DNA of 64,000 nt from CAIWHR01 sp963846855 (GCA_963846855.1 CAWJXK010000007.1:310001-374000); one strand, 5' to 3'; counted from the stretch's first letter, positions 9,943 through 21,306 are shown. Made by a program: numbers and translations. The notes: generated by a model from the sequence alone, not told the origin.

Positions 9943-9969
9943 GGGGCCGGATTTCCGGCCCCTTTTTTT
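9943..9969 (+). terminator. intrinsic terminator of pilA
   Basis: A perfect 8-bp stem GGGGCCGG/CCGGCCCC (9943-9950 and 9955-9962) with loop ATTT is followed by seven T residues (9963-9969), 22 bases after the pilin stop. Confidence 0.93.
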
Positions 9970-9989
9970 GATGGATTTGCCAATCACTC

Positions 9990-10170
9990 GGCACCTGGCG
10001 AGTCGCTTGCTGGCAAGCAGTACTGGATCTAGGCCCGCCGAGCGCAGCTTGCCGAAGCAATTCAGGTCACGGCCAAGCCCAAGCCGGCAATCGCGGAAGA
10101 CCTGCAAAGAAGGCACGGCAATCGCCGTCGATGCGGCACGGCGTGGGCCAACGCGATAATCGTCACGCCT
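9990..10170 (+). pseudogene. possible remnant of a second pilin-like gene
   Basis: The 466 bases between the pilA terminator and the first glycosyltransferase gene have no intact gene. One frame here reads ARRAQLAEAIQVTAKPKPAI followed by AEDLQ, which resembles the ARAQxxEAI...LKxAVAEYY region just after the pilin helix. A shifted frame nearby reads GTAIAVDAA. There is no leader peptide or ribosome site, so this would be a decayed fragment at best. The likeness is short and may be chance. Confidence 0.2.
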
Positions 10171-10519
10171 GATGCTTTAGCAAAGGCGGAGACACCAGGT
10201 CAGCGGAATGCATGACCAATTCGACGGTGCGCCGACGGGCCGTACTTGGGAAAAGATCTAGCCGGTTCCGCGCCCGTATCGACGACCCGCGCGGCGAGGG
10301 ACGACTCCGCAATCCAGCGGGCCGAGTGAAGCTCGAGCGTAGAACGCGGGCCGCTCGAGGCCGCTTAGCCGTACCGGCGCTCGGCACAGGTTCCAATCGG
10401 TTGCGCACAATTGGTGAGGTCAGTCGCCGCTGTCATTGCGGTATCATTTCCGCAACCAAATCGCCAAGACAGATCATCGTGGGCTATCTGCAGGACTGGC
10501 TATTGCGGCGAAACGCGTC

Positions 10520-13097
10520 ATGCGCAGCGCCGATCGACTCGGCGACACCGGCCACCAATCTGACGTCCCCGGCGACGTTGAGGAACCGACGACCTACGGG
10601 AAAGCGGCGGACGCCATATTCCGTGGGTCGGCGTATCGCGAGAAAGGCCAATTGGCCGAATCGCTCGCCGTGTTCAATCGCGCGCTTGGCGATGATCCCG
10701 AGAGACGCCGGCCTGCTGTGTGCCAAGGCGGAGACGCTTTCCGCGTGGGGGCGGCACCGCGAAGCATTGAACTGCCTCCTCGCGGCGGAAAAACATGGAC
10801 GGCGCGGCGCCGCGTTCTACGCGTCCCTGGGCATCGCGCATTCCTCGGTGGGAGAGCACGAAGAGGCCATTGCCAGCTTGCAACGCGCCATCGGCGAGGA
10901 GCCCCATGTGTCGCGGTGGCGTCAGCTCTGGGGGTCGTTCCTGCAGGCTGCCGGGCGGCTGGGCGAAGCGATTTCCCAATTCGAAGTGGTCATCCGGTAC
11001 GAGCCACGGAGCATCGATGCTATCATCGAACTTGCCCGAAGTTCTGTGATGCTGCGAGGATGTTTCCAATGCCGAGCGGCACGCGCGGCACGCGGTGGAA
11101 ATCGATCCTCAACGGGCGGATGGCTGGGCACTCTTTGGCATCTCCGCGCTCATGCAGCATCGGCCCGCTGAAGCTCTGGACCAGTTCGCGCGCGCGCAGC
11201 GCGCTGGCGCCCGAAACGGTGAGCGAAGGAGTTGCTCGATCAGAATCGTCGATCGCGCTGTCGGATCTCGGCCGCACGCGCGAATGCATCGAATTGCTCG
11301 AGCGGGACTTGCCGTCGAATCCCAATTGGAATGCTCATCTCGGGTACGCGACGGCGCTCCTGGCGGAGAACCGCCAGCTCGACGGCTGGGCGCAGTTCGA
11401 ATTTCGCTGGCTCACGGGGCCGCTTGCGGAAAATCGACCGGAGTACGGGAAGCCTGTCTGGATGGGGCAGGACTTGCGGGGAAAGACAATCTATGTGCGC
11501 GCCGAGCAGGGATTCGGCGATGTATTCCAGATGCTGCGGTATCTGCCTCTGCTGCAGGACCGCGGCGCAAGGGTCCTGCTGCAGCCGATCGAGGAATTCA
11601 CCTCGATGTACCGCCAGCTCGAAGGAGTCGACGCAATCGTCGACGCGGGTGCGCCGCTGCCGCCGTTCGACTATTGGACGAACCTGATGAGCCTGCCTTG
11701 GGCGTTCGGCACCACCGAGGCGACGATCCCGCGCAATGTTCCCTATCTGACCGCGAATCCGGAAATCGTTGCGCGCTGGCGTCCCGCTGTTCCGCACGAC
11801 GGCAAGCTCAATGTTGGCATCGTCTGGAGCGGAAATCCCAAGCAGCGATACAACGGTCGCCGCTCGCTTTCCATTCGAGAAGCTCCTTCCCGTCCTGCGG
11901 GTTCGGGGCGCGCGCTTCTTCTCGCTGCAAAAGGGACCGGCAAGCGCCGAGGCGCGACGTCTATCCCCCGACATGGATGTCGTCGCACTCGGGCCGGAGA
12001 TGTCGAGCTTCGGCGATACCGCCGCGGTATTGAGCCGGCTTGATATTCTGATCTCGACATGCACCTCGGTGCCTCATCTCGCGGGCGTCGCTCGGCAAGC
12101 CGGTCTGGCTCTTGCTCTCCGAACCGGCGGACTATCGCTGGTTGAAGGAGTCGCGACGACACGCCATGGTATCCAACCATGCGACTCTATCGGCAGCAGC
12201 GTGCAGGGGACTGGGAAGATGTGATCGGGCGAGTGCAGGTCGATCTGCAAGGGCTGGCCGATCTCAAGGCGGGCGGGGCAACGGATCGACAGATCGCCGA
12301 TGCGGCGGCGCCGAGGCGGGGCGCGCATATTGTGAAAACCGTGGAATCGGATACTTTCCGGATTCCCGCCGGGGTTGCCAGTATTTCCCATACCCGCGCG
12401 GGCTTGATGCAGTACCTTCCGGAACGAGGGGTCGAGGGGCAATCGATTCATTGGTACGGTGAATACCTGCAACCGCTTCTGGATCATGTGCTTCGGCTTC
12501 TGCGCCCCGGCGAAACGATGCTCGAGGCGGGTGCGGGCTTCGGAACGCAATCGATTCTTCTCGCAAAATTGCTGGGTGCAGCGGGCATCTGGTCGTCTTC
12601 GAATCTGATGCGTCGGCAAGGCAGCTCCTGACGCCAGAACCTGGCTGCGAACGGCATCGCGAATGTGACGCTGCCAAACGGCCGGCTGCGATTGGTCGCG
12701 TCACCGGAATCGGACGCGCATGGTCCCGGAAGGGCGGCGACGCGCCCGGTTGGACGAAGATTCAATCGACGAGCTGCAATTCGATCGCCTGGACTGGCTC
12801 AAGACGAGCCTGGGTGTCGATGCCATGGGCTTACTCCGCGGAGCCGCGGAGACGCTCTGGCGTCTTCGGCCCCGGATGCTGCTTGCGGCAAGCGACGAAG
12901 ATGATCTGAGATCGATAGCCGCGTTCTCCAAGACCTTCGGCTACAGGGTGTGGAGAGTCGAGACTCCGTACTTCAGTGACGCCAATTTCAATTGCAGGAC
13001 AAATGACATTTTCCAGGGATTGATCCATAAAGCGGTACTCGCGATTCCTGAGGAAGTGGAGGTGAGCCTTGCGCACTGGCCACTTGCCGACCTTTAG
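10520..13097 (+). CDS. TPR - GT9-like glycosyltransferase - FkbM methyltransferase protein, copy 1 (frameshifted)
   Basis: The first of four tandem paralogues, about 850 residues if frames are joined. An N-terminal TPR array (KGQLAESLAVFNRAL, GRHREALNCLLAAEKHG, GEHEEAIASLQRAIGEEP, GRLGEAISQFEVVIRYEP) is followed by a GT-B domain of the ADP-heptosyltransferase/OGT-like type: GQDLRGKTIYVRAEQGFGDV, LNVGIVWSGNPKQRYN and FGDTAAVLSRLDILISTCTS. The C-terminal FkbM methyltransferase domain has HWYGEYLQPLLDHVLRLLRP, MLEAGAGFGTQSI, ELQFDRLDWLKTSLG and LWRLRPRMLLA. Frame changes fall near 10690, 11230, 11870, 12110, 12180 and 12600-12720. The FkbM part is diverged from copies 2-4 and has ordinary codon use. 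Role inferred: cytosolic protein glycosylation plus sugar O-methylation. ATG 10436 is an alternative start. Confidence 0.72.
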
Positions 13098-13236
13098 GAG
13101 CGAGGCTTGCGTCGGGCGCGCACTACCCGACATCGCCATCGGCGGCTTGGCGCAATTTTCGCGGCGTAGAGCGCGCCGTCTGCGTCAGGGCGGAGTCGAG
13201 TGGTTGCTCGTCGCCCTGGGAAACTTGTAACCCCCC

Positions 13237-15593
13237 GTGCGCGCGGCCAGCGATTCCGTGCGCGAAATGCCGACGAGCGGTCCGGCCTGGATCGCGCGTG
13301 CCCGGGCGCTAGGCAGATGCGGCCGTCATCGAGAGGCATGCGAAGCCTGGTTGAAGGCGAGATCTTCTGGTGGTGCGGATGCGGAGCTCGACGTGGAAAT
13401 CGCGCTTGCATGCGTCGACGGTGGGCGCCTCGCTGATGCCGATAGAGTGCTTTCGGCCGCAATTGCTGCCGCTCCGAGCGATTGGCGTCCATGGTTTGAG
13501 CGTGGCCGGATGCTGCAGACAACGGGGCGGTTCCGCGAGGCGCTGGACCATTACGAGCGGGCGCTCGTCCTCCGTCCCGACCATGTTCACAGCCTGAACA
13601 ACGCCGGTATCTGCCAGCTTCACCTTGGGGATCCCGTGGCCGCCGAGTCGGCGTTCCGGCGATGTGTCGAGGTCGATCCGCAGAACGCCAGAATGTGGGT
13701 CAATCTGAGCGCGTCGTGCGCGGCCCAGGGGCGGCCGGATGAAGCGCTGGAGGCCGTGCGCCAAGCGGGCACCATCGCGGCGAATCGCGATGAGGCCCCG
13801 GAGCTGTTCTGCCAGACGGCGATTTACTTGAGTGAGCTCGGACGAACGCTGGAAGCGAGAGAGCTCCTGGAACGCAACCTGGCACAATTGCCCGATCCCA
13901 ACGCACATTATCTCTATTCACATCTGCTGTTGCTGAGCGGGCATCTGACGGAGGGATGGCAACAACAGGAATTCAGGTGGATGCTCGAGCCTCTCGTGTC
14001 GCTTAGGGGAAGGCTCCACATTCCGGTCTGGCGCGGGCAGGATCTGCGCGGGCGCTCGATACTGGTACGGCCGGAACAGGGCCTCGGCGACACGCTGCAG
14101 TTCATCCGATACGTGCCGATCCTCAAGGCACTCGGCGCCACGGTGATCCTGCAATCGTGGCGCGGCTTGACCGGGGTCGTCGAAGAATCTCAAGTGCATC
14201 GATGTCGTCGTGTCGCAGGGGGAAGCCCTGCCGCATTTCGACTACTGGGTTCAATTGCTGAGCATCCCCGGCCTCCTCGGAAATGACGTCGATACTTTGC
14301 CGGATGCGGTGCCTTACCTGGCTGCCGATCCAGCCACGAGCCAATCGATGGCGGGGACGGTTAGCGTCAGGAGCGAAACTCAAAGTAGGCCTAGCATGGG
14401 CGGCAATCCCGAGCAGCCGAATGATCGGCGCCGGTCGATGTCGCTGGCTCGGTTGCTTCCACTGCTCGACGTAGAGGGCGTGCAGTTCTTCGCGTTGCAA
14501 AAAGGTGCTCGGGAATCGGAGGCAAGTACGATGGCGGCGACAGGCGCTGGTGAATCTCGGCCCGGATTTGGAGAATATGGGCGATACGGCGGCGGTCATG
14601 ACGAATCTGGATCTGGTGATCTCAGTGTGCACGTCGATGGCGCATCTCGCAGGGGCGTTGGGCACGCCGGTGTGGGTGCTGCTGTCGGAGCCCGCAGACT
14701 GGCGCTGGCTGACGGAGCGGGAGGATTCTCCGTGGTATCCGACGGCGCGGCTGTTCAGGCAGAAGCGGCGGGGGGACTGGGACGAGGTGATCGGGCGGGT
14801 GAAGGAAGCGCTGCGGGAATGGGTGGCGACGGGTGGGAAGGCGGCGGAGCTGCCGAAGCGAGAGGAGCGGGAGCTGAAGCCACGCGTGGGGCTTGCGCCG
14901 CGGCGGATTGCGGACCTGTCGGCGGTGACGGACGCGCGGGTGGGGATCGTGCAGTATTTTCCGGACGACGAGCCGATGGGTTCGTCGCTGGAGTGGTATG
15001 GAGAGTGGCTGCAGGGACAGCTCGAATGGATGCTGCGGTGGGTGCGCGCCGGTGGGGTGGGGATGGAGGTGGGGGCCGGGGTGGGGGCGCACGCGATCGC
15101 GCTGGGGGAGGCGCTGGGGCCGGAGGGGCACTTGTTCCTGTACGAGGGGCGGCCGGTGGTGAAGCGGGTGCTGTCGCAGAACCTTGGGGCGAACCGGATC
15201 GGGAACGTGACGCTGATGCGGCGGATGCTGGGGGGGCCGGAGGTGGGAGGGGACGGAGACGCTGGACGAGCTGCAGTTGACGCGGCTGGATTGGCTGAAG
15301 GTGAATGCGCCGGTGGAGGCGCAGGCGATGTGGCGGGAGGGGAAGAGACGCTGTGGCGGCTGCGGCCGGTGCTGCTGCTGGGGGTGGCGGACGAAGCTGA
15401 GCTGCAGGCGCTCGCGGAGCGGGTGAAGGGCTTTGGCTACCGCTGCTGGCGGCTGGAGACGCCGCTGTTCGATCCGGCGAACTTCAATCGCCGCGACGAC
15501 GACCTGTTCGCCGGACGAACCGCGCTCACCCTCGCCGCCGTCCCCGAAGAAATGGGCGCGGGAGCGAATGCGATTACGGGTAGCGAACTGTGA
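13237..15593 (+). CDS. TPR - GT9-like glycosyltransferase - FkbM methyltransferase protein, copy 2 (frameshifted)
   Basis: Begins at GTG 13237 (ATG 13267 is an alternative) and is uninterrupted for about 950 bases, the best view of the TPR half: GRHREACEAWLKARSSG, GRFREALDHYERALVLRPDH, GDPVAAESAFRRCVEVDPQN and GRPDEALEAVRQAG. The glycosyltransferase part has GQDLRGRSILVRPEQGLGDT, LQFIRYVPILKALGATVIL, MGDTAAVMTNLDLVISVCTS and MAHLAGALGTPVWVLLSEPA. The FkbM domain shows SLEWYGEWLQGQLEWMLRWV, GMEVGAGVGAHAIALGEALG and ETLWRLRPVLLLG, ending NFNRRDDDLFAGRTALTLAA. Breaks lie near 14190, 14400, 14530 and 15240-15340. Two of the last are losses of one base from G-rich runs relative to copies 3 and 4. 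Confidence 0.75.
14703..15548 (+). repeat. homogenised GT tail + FkbM cassette, copy A
   Basis: From CGCTGGCTGACGGAGCGG to the end of copy 2 the DNA is near-identical to 17352-18200 and closely similar to 19871-20698. The stretch uses GGG, CGG, GTG and GAG codons almost exclusively, giving a G-rich, C-poor coding strand unlike the TPR halves of the same genes. Confidence 0.88.
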
Positions 15594-15796
15594 ACCGAGT
15601 TCCTTCCCGCCTCACGGATTGCACGTCGGATCCGGTGCCCATGCTCGAATCGCCGCGGACGGATTCGAGCACGCCGTCCGTTGACCCAGGAACCGGGCAT
15701 TGGGCATTTTTCAGCGCATTCTGCGACCGCGAAACGACGCGCGGGACCCGGAGGTCGTGCCTGAGACGATGGACGCGGAGTCACGCTACTGCGGCG

Positions 15797-18243
15797 ATGA
15801 ATGTCGGTGATGGCGTAACGGCAACGCGTCGACCTCGCGAATCGTCGCTCTGAAGCTGGAAGGTACGCGCAGTCGCTGGCCGCGATCGATTCTGCGGCGG
15901 CCGACGTCGCACATCACCCGCGCGTCAGGATGGCGCGCGCCGAAACGCTCATGCGCTGGGGCCGTCACCGTGAGGCGCTCGCCGAACTCTGCGCGATCGA
16001 AGCGTCCGGGCGCCAGGATGTCGCCACCTATCGAAACCTTGCGTTCACGAATGGGCCCTGGGGCGATCTTCCGATGCTGTGAGCTGGCTGGAGAAGGTTT
16101 TGTCGCGCGATCCGGATTCGTTCCAGGCGCATTTCGAGCTTTCGATCGCGTTGCAATCGCAGGGGCGGATCGACGCGGCCATCGCCCGCTGCCTGCGCTC
16201 GCTGGAACTGCAGCCGAGAGCGTCCGGAAGGCATGTTCCATCTGGGCGCGCTGCGCTCTGCAACGGAACGAGTATCGCGGAGGCCGAGGCGATCTTTCGC
16301 CGTCTCGTCGAGCGAAATCCCATGGACTCCGACGCGTGGAAGAACCTCGGTGTGTGCCTCTATCGTCAGGACCGCGCCGAGGAAGCGCTCGCCGCCGGCA
16401 CGCGCGCCGACGCGATCGCCTCGGAGCGGCGGCCATCGCGCTCGAGATGTTCGCCGAGCTCGCCACCTATCAGCGCGACTGCGGGAATCCCTCATGTGGC
16501 GGTCGACATGCTCGAGCGCAATCTCGCCCGTTTTCCTGATCCGGCGGCGCACTATTTGTACGGGCAGCTGTTGCTGAAGGTCGGACGGCTGCCCGAAGGC
16601 TGGGTGCAGCATGAATTTCGCTGGCTTGCACGCCCAGTATCTTGCGGACCGGATGCACGTGAACCGCCCGGTCTGGTCGGGGCAGGACCTGAACGGCAAG
16701 CGCCTGCTGCTCGTGCCCGACCAGGGCTTCGGGGATTTCTTCCAGCACATCCGGTATGCGCCATGTGTGAAGGCTCTCGGCGCAACCGTGTGGCTGCAGT
16801 CGCCGCCCGAGCTCGCGGCGATCGCACGGCGCGCTCGCAGGGATCGATCGCATCATCGACGCGCGCGGGCCGATCCCGGATTTCGATTTCCACATATCGC
16901 TGATGAGTCCTTCCGCGCGCATTCGCCACCGAGATCGCGTCGATCCCCGCGAACATTCCCTACATCACGGCCGATCCCGGCGTCCGCCGACGATTGGTCG
17001 CGCAGGCTGCGGGCGCCGATGGATTGCGCGTGGGCCTCGCGTGGGCAGGCGGTCCGGCGCATGTGCACGACCGCCTCCGTTCGTTGCCGTTGTCGACCTT
17101 CGCGCCGCTCTGGGATATCGGCGGCGTGACGTTATGCGTCGCTGCAGAAGGGTCCCGCCGCTGCCGAAGTGCGCGACTTCGCGGCGAGGTTCAAGTCTCA
17201 GCGATCTTGCGCCGGACCTGCACGATTTCGGCGACACCGCCGCCGCCATCGCAGAATCTCGACCTCGTGATCACCGTCGACACGTCGATTGCGCACTTGG
17301 CCGGCGCGATGGGCAAGCCGGTGTGGATTCTTCTGCACGAGCCTCGGAATACCGCTGGCTGACGGAGCGGGAGGACTCGCCGTGGTATCCGACGGCGCGG
17401 CTGTTCAGGCAGAAGCGGCGGGGGGACTGGGACGAGGTGATCGGGCGGGTGAAGGAAGCGCTGCGGGAATGGGTGGCGGCGGGCGGGAAGGCGGCGGAGT
17501 TGCCGAAGCGAGAGGAGCGGGAGCTGAAGCCACGCGTGGGGCTTGCACCGCGGCGGATTGCGGGTTGTCGGCGGTGACGGAAGCGCGGGTGGGGATCGTG
17601 CAGTATTTTCCGGACGACGAGCCGATGGGTTCGTCGCTGGAGTGGTACGGGGAGTGGCTGCAGGGACAACTCGAATGGATGCTGCGGTGGGTGCGCGCGG
17701 TGGGGTGGGGATGGAGGTGGGTGCGGGAGTCGGGGCGCACGCGATCGCACTGGGGGAGGCGCTGGGGCCGGAGGGGCACTTGTTCCTGTACGAGGGGCGG
17801 CCGGTGGTGAAGCGGGTGCTGTCGCAGAACCTTGGGGCGAACCGGATCGGGAACGTGACGCTGATGCGGCGGATGCTGGGGGGGCCTGGAGGTGGGGAGG
17901 GGACGGAGACGCTGGACGAGTTGCAGTTGACGCGGCTGGACTGGTTGAAGGTGAATGCGCGGTGGAGGCGCAGGCGATCTTGCGGGAGGGGAAGAGACGC
18001 TGTGGCGATTGCGACCGTTGCTGCTGCTGGGGGCGGCAAACGAAGCGGAGCTGCAGGCGCTGGCGGAGCGGGTGAAGGGGTTTGGCTATCGCTGCTGGCG
18101 GGTGGAGACGCCGCTCTATCGATCCGGCGAACTTCAATCGCCGCGACGACGACATGTTCGCCGGACGAACCGCACTCGCCCTCGCCGCCGTGCCCGAGGA
18201 AACGGATCCCGGTGCATTGTGGTCGCAACGAACCGAAATGTGA
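15797..18243 (+). CDS. TPR - GT9-like glycosyltransferase - FkbM methyltransferase protein, copy 3 (heavily frameshifted)
   Basis: The most broken copy. TPR units are readable as GRYAQSLAAIDSAAADVAHH, RMARAETLMRWGRHREALAE, VSWLEKVLSRDPDSFQAHFE, ALQSQGRIDAAIARCLRSLE and DSDAWKNLGVCLYRQDRAEE. Next come WSGQDLNGKRLLLVPDQGFG, LRVGLAWAGGPAHVHDRLRS and LDLVITVDTSIAHLAGAMGK, then the FkbM cassette (ARVGIVQYFPDDEPMGSSLE, VGMEVGAGVGAHAIALGEAL). Joined, it ends PEETDPGALWSQRTEM with stop at 18241-18243. Against copies 2 and 4, single-base losses sit in the cassette near 17569, 17698 and 17965, and an extra C sits near 18120 (CTCTATCGATCC for CTCTATGATCC). The start is uncertain. If truly broken it would be a pseudogene. 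Confidence 0.68.
17352..18200 (+). repeat. homogenised GT tail + FkbM cassette, copy B
   Basis: Direct repeat of 14703-15548, near-identical base for base apart from scattered substitutions and single-base indels. The same G-ending codon bias is visible. Confidence 0.88.
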
Positions 18244-18342
18244 CGACCGTGCTTTCGAAATCACCAGCGTTGATATTGCCGGATTCGCGACCGGCCTCGA
18301 CAATTCGCGCGCAGGCACCGCCCGGACCGGTGCCGTAAGATC

Positions 18343-20737
18343 ATGAGTTCCACATTTCGGTCCAGGCTCGGCGAGGCGAACGAGCAGCTGCTCGCCAATC
18401 CGCACGACACCGGCGCCTTGTATGTCCGGGCGGCATCATGGAATGGGGACGCTTTCGGGAAGCAAGCGACGCATTCCTCCGGTGCAATTCGAGCACCATC
18501 GACGACGCCGACACCGACATCGACGTCGATCCGGGCGCTGGCAGTTGTTTTCGGCGGGACGCGTCGCGGAGGCCAAGATCTTGCTGCGAGAGCTGATGGC
18601 GGAATCCCCGGATCGGTGGCGACCGCAGTTCGAACTTGGAAGGGTCCTCGCAGGCGGAAGGAAACCTGAACGACGCGAATGCGTGTTACGGCAAGGCGAT
18701 GGAGCTCGATGCCGACAACGTCTTCTGCCTACTGAACAGCGGGATCTGCAATGTATTGCAAAACCTGCCGGCAAGGGCGGAATCGATATTTCGGCGGGGC
18801 TGCATCGCGCTGCAGCCGGACAACGCGAGATGCTGGGCCAATCTGGCCGTATCGCTATGGGCTCAAGAAAGAATTGAAGAGGCGCTGGAAGCGACGAGAC
18901 AAGCCGAGGTTCTGCATTCGAAGGATGACGGTGAGATTGAAACATTTGTGCGTATGGCCATCTTAATGACAGAGCTTGGCCGTGACTCCGAGGCGGCCAA
19001 CTTGCTGGAGCACGAGCTGCCCGGGAAACCTGACCCAATGGGGCATTTCATCTACTCGCACGTCAAGCTTCGCTGCGGCGAGTTTGCGGAGGGCTGGCGG
19101 CAATACGCGTTTCGCTGGCTGATCGAGCCCATGGTGTCCGTGCGACCAAGACTCGGTGCCCCGGAGTGGCAAGGTCAGGACCTGCGCGACCGAACAATAT
19201 ATTTTTCGCCCCGAGCAAGGATATGGCGACACATTTCATTTCATCCGTTACTCCAGATTCGTGAAAGCTCTTGGCGCGACGGTGATACTGCGGATCGGGA
19301 AATGCACTGATTGGCATTGACGAGCATTTTCCGGGAGTCGACATCGTCGTGAGGGACGGCGATCCTATGCCGCGTTTTGATTATTGGGTGAATCTGATGA
19401 CTCTGCCGGCGGTCTTCGCAACGGAAGGGGACGCCATCCCCGTTTCAGCGCGGTATCTGCGGGCCGATCCGACCCTGGTGGAAGCCTGGACGCCGAAAAT
19501 GAGCCAGGCAATGGGTCTTAAAGTCGGACTGGTCTGGGCAGGTGAGTCAAGACATTCAGGCGATACGAGGCGGTCGATTGCTTTGACGAAGTTTGCGCCG
19601 ATTTTGGATATGAAAAACGTATCTTTCCACCTGCTGCAAAAGGGAATGGCCGCCTCCGAAGCGAACTTGCTCCCGCTCTCGCTTCAATTGACCAGCCTGG
19701 GAGAGAAATTTCGGCATTTCGGCGATACCGCCGCCGTAATATCGCATCTGGACCTGGTCATAACAGTTGATACCGCAGTCGCGCACCTCGCCGGCGCGCT
19801 CGGCAAGCCCGTGTGGGTGCTCGCGAAGAAGCTCAGTGATTTCCGTTGGTTGACCGGTCGCGATAGCACTCCATGGTATCCGACGGCGCGGCTGTTCCGG
19901 CAGCGGTGGCGAGGGGATTGGGACGAGGTGATCGGGCGAGTGAAGGAGGCGCTGCAGGAGTGGGTGGCGGCGGGCGGGAAAGCGCCGGAGTTGCCGAAGT
20001 GGGAGGAAGCGGTGCTCAAGCCGCGGGTGGGGCTTGCACCGCGGCGTATTCGTGGGTTGTCGGCGGTGACGGAAGCGCGGGTGGGGATCGTGCAGTATTT
20101 TCCGGACGACGAGCCGATGGGGCCGTCGCTGGAGTGGTACGGGGAGTGGCTGCAGGAGCAACTCACGCTGGTGCTGCGGTGGGTGCGGCGGGACGGAGTG
20201 GGGATGGAGGTGGGTGCGGGAGTCGGTGCGCACGCGATTGCACTGGGAGAGGCGCTGGGTCCGGAGGGGCACTTGTTCCTGTACGAGGGGCGGCCGGTGG
20301 TGAAACGGGTGCTGTCGCAGAATCTGGGGGCGAACCGGATCGGGAACGTGACGGTGATGCGGCAACGGCTGGCGGGGCCTGGAGCTAGCGAGGGGACTGA
20401 GACGCTGGACGAGTTGCAGCTGGAGCGGCTGGACTGGTTGAAGGTGAACGCGGGGGAGGCGGTGCAGGCGATCCTTGTGGGAGGGGAAGCGACGTTGTGG
20501 CGATTGCGGCCGTTGCTGCTGCTGGGGGCGGCAAACGAGGCGGAGCTCAATGCGCTGGCGGAGCAGGTGAAGGGGTACGGCTATCGCTGCTGGCGGGTGG
20601 AGACGCCGCTCTATGATCCGGCGAACTTCAATCGCCGCGACGACGACATCTTTGGCGGACGAACCGCACTCGCTCTCGTCGCCATTCCCGAGGAAATCAA
20701 TTCCCACGTCGTGCCTTCGTCGCTGCGCGAGGCGTGA
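18343..20737 (+). CDS. TPR - GT9-like glycosyltransferase - FkbM methyltransferase protein, copy 4 (frameshifted in the N-terminal half)
   Basis: Starts MSSTFRSRLGEANEQLLANP; the frame then shifts near 18430, 18640 and 19200-19320. From 19349 to the stop it is continuous for 462 residues, the only copy with an unbroken glycosyltransferase end and FkbM domain. TPR units: GNLNDANACYGKAMELDADN, ARAESIFRRGCIALQPDNAR, ERIEEALEATRQAEVLHSKD. Glycosyltransferase: GLKVGLVWAGESRHSGDTRR, VSFHLLQKGMAASEA, FGDTAAVISHLDLVITVDTA. FkbM: GMEVGAGVGAHAIALGEALG, LYEGRPVVKRVLSQNLGANR, TLDELQLERLDWLKVNAGEA. FkbM enzymes O-methylate sugars or polyketides using S-adenosylmethionine. The four-gene array next to pilA suggests a protein-glycosylation role, which is inference. 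Confidence 0.78.
19871..20698 (+). repeat. homogenised GT tail + FkbM cassette, copy C
   Basis: Third copy of the cassette at 14703-15548. It is slightly more diverged than copies A and B are from each other, with no indels breaking the frame. It serves as the reference for locating indels in the other two. Confidence 0.85.
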
Positions 20738-20806
20738 TGGTGGCCGCGCCGAAAAATGAATATACTTTGCTGAATCAACGCAACTTGAGAACTGACAGGG
20801 AAGAAC

Positions 20807-21306
20807 ATGGGGCTGTTGAAGGTATTTGATACCCGCGAGCTCACCGAATTCGCGACGCAACTGGCGCTGGACATGAATCGCCGTTTTCCGCCTGCATCGG
20901 AGGCACGGACCGACGCCAGCACCAGCATCAGTTGAAGGTCATCCTGGACGGACTTAGCGTGAGAGCTGTCCGCTTTCACGCCGAACACAAGCTGGGGGTC
21001 TACAAGAAGGCCAAGCTCGGCAACGTGTTTCGGTGGAAGCTGGCGGAGTTGGGCTACAGCCATGAATTTGTCGAGCACGCGACGAAGGAACTCATTACGC
21101 GCCTGGCCACCCAGTCAGGGCGGATTCCGCCCGCGCGACCACGTCTGTACGCAATCGGTTGCAACGTAGCGACCGGACCTTTAGAACCTGCTCCCTCGGT
21201 CTGGATCCGATCCCGGTTACGACTTGTGGGCGACCATGAGGAACCGGTATTCCGAGAAGATGTTGTTCAGTTCACGCCCGATGCTATTGATCGTCTCCTC
21301 GGATAG
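20807..21306 (+). CDS. conserved small hypothetical protein (one frameshift)
   Basis: ATG 20807 follows AGGGAAG. It reads MGLLKVFDTRELTEFATQLA, LDMNRRFPPASEART, then a frame change near 20920-20935, then LKVILDGLSVRAVRFHAEHK, LGVYKKAKLGNVFRWKLAEL and GYSHEFVEHATKELITRLAT. The pattern of a FRxExxLGxYKKAxLGNxFxWxLxExGY block matches a family of short uncharacterised proteobacterial proteins. The family probably ends soon after LAT. The in-frame extension to 21306 overlaps the convergent methyltransferase and is doubtful. No function can be assigned. Confidence 0.5.

Noticed and set aside
14703..20698. Diversity-generating retroelement or phage-like variable repeats
   Set aside because: The repeats are whole coding cassettes with scattered differences, no adenine-biased variation and no reverse transcriptase gene.
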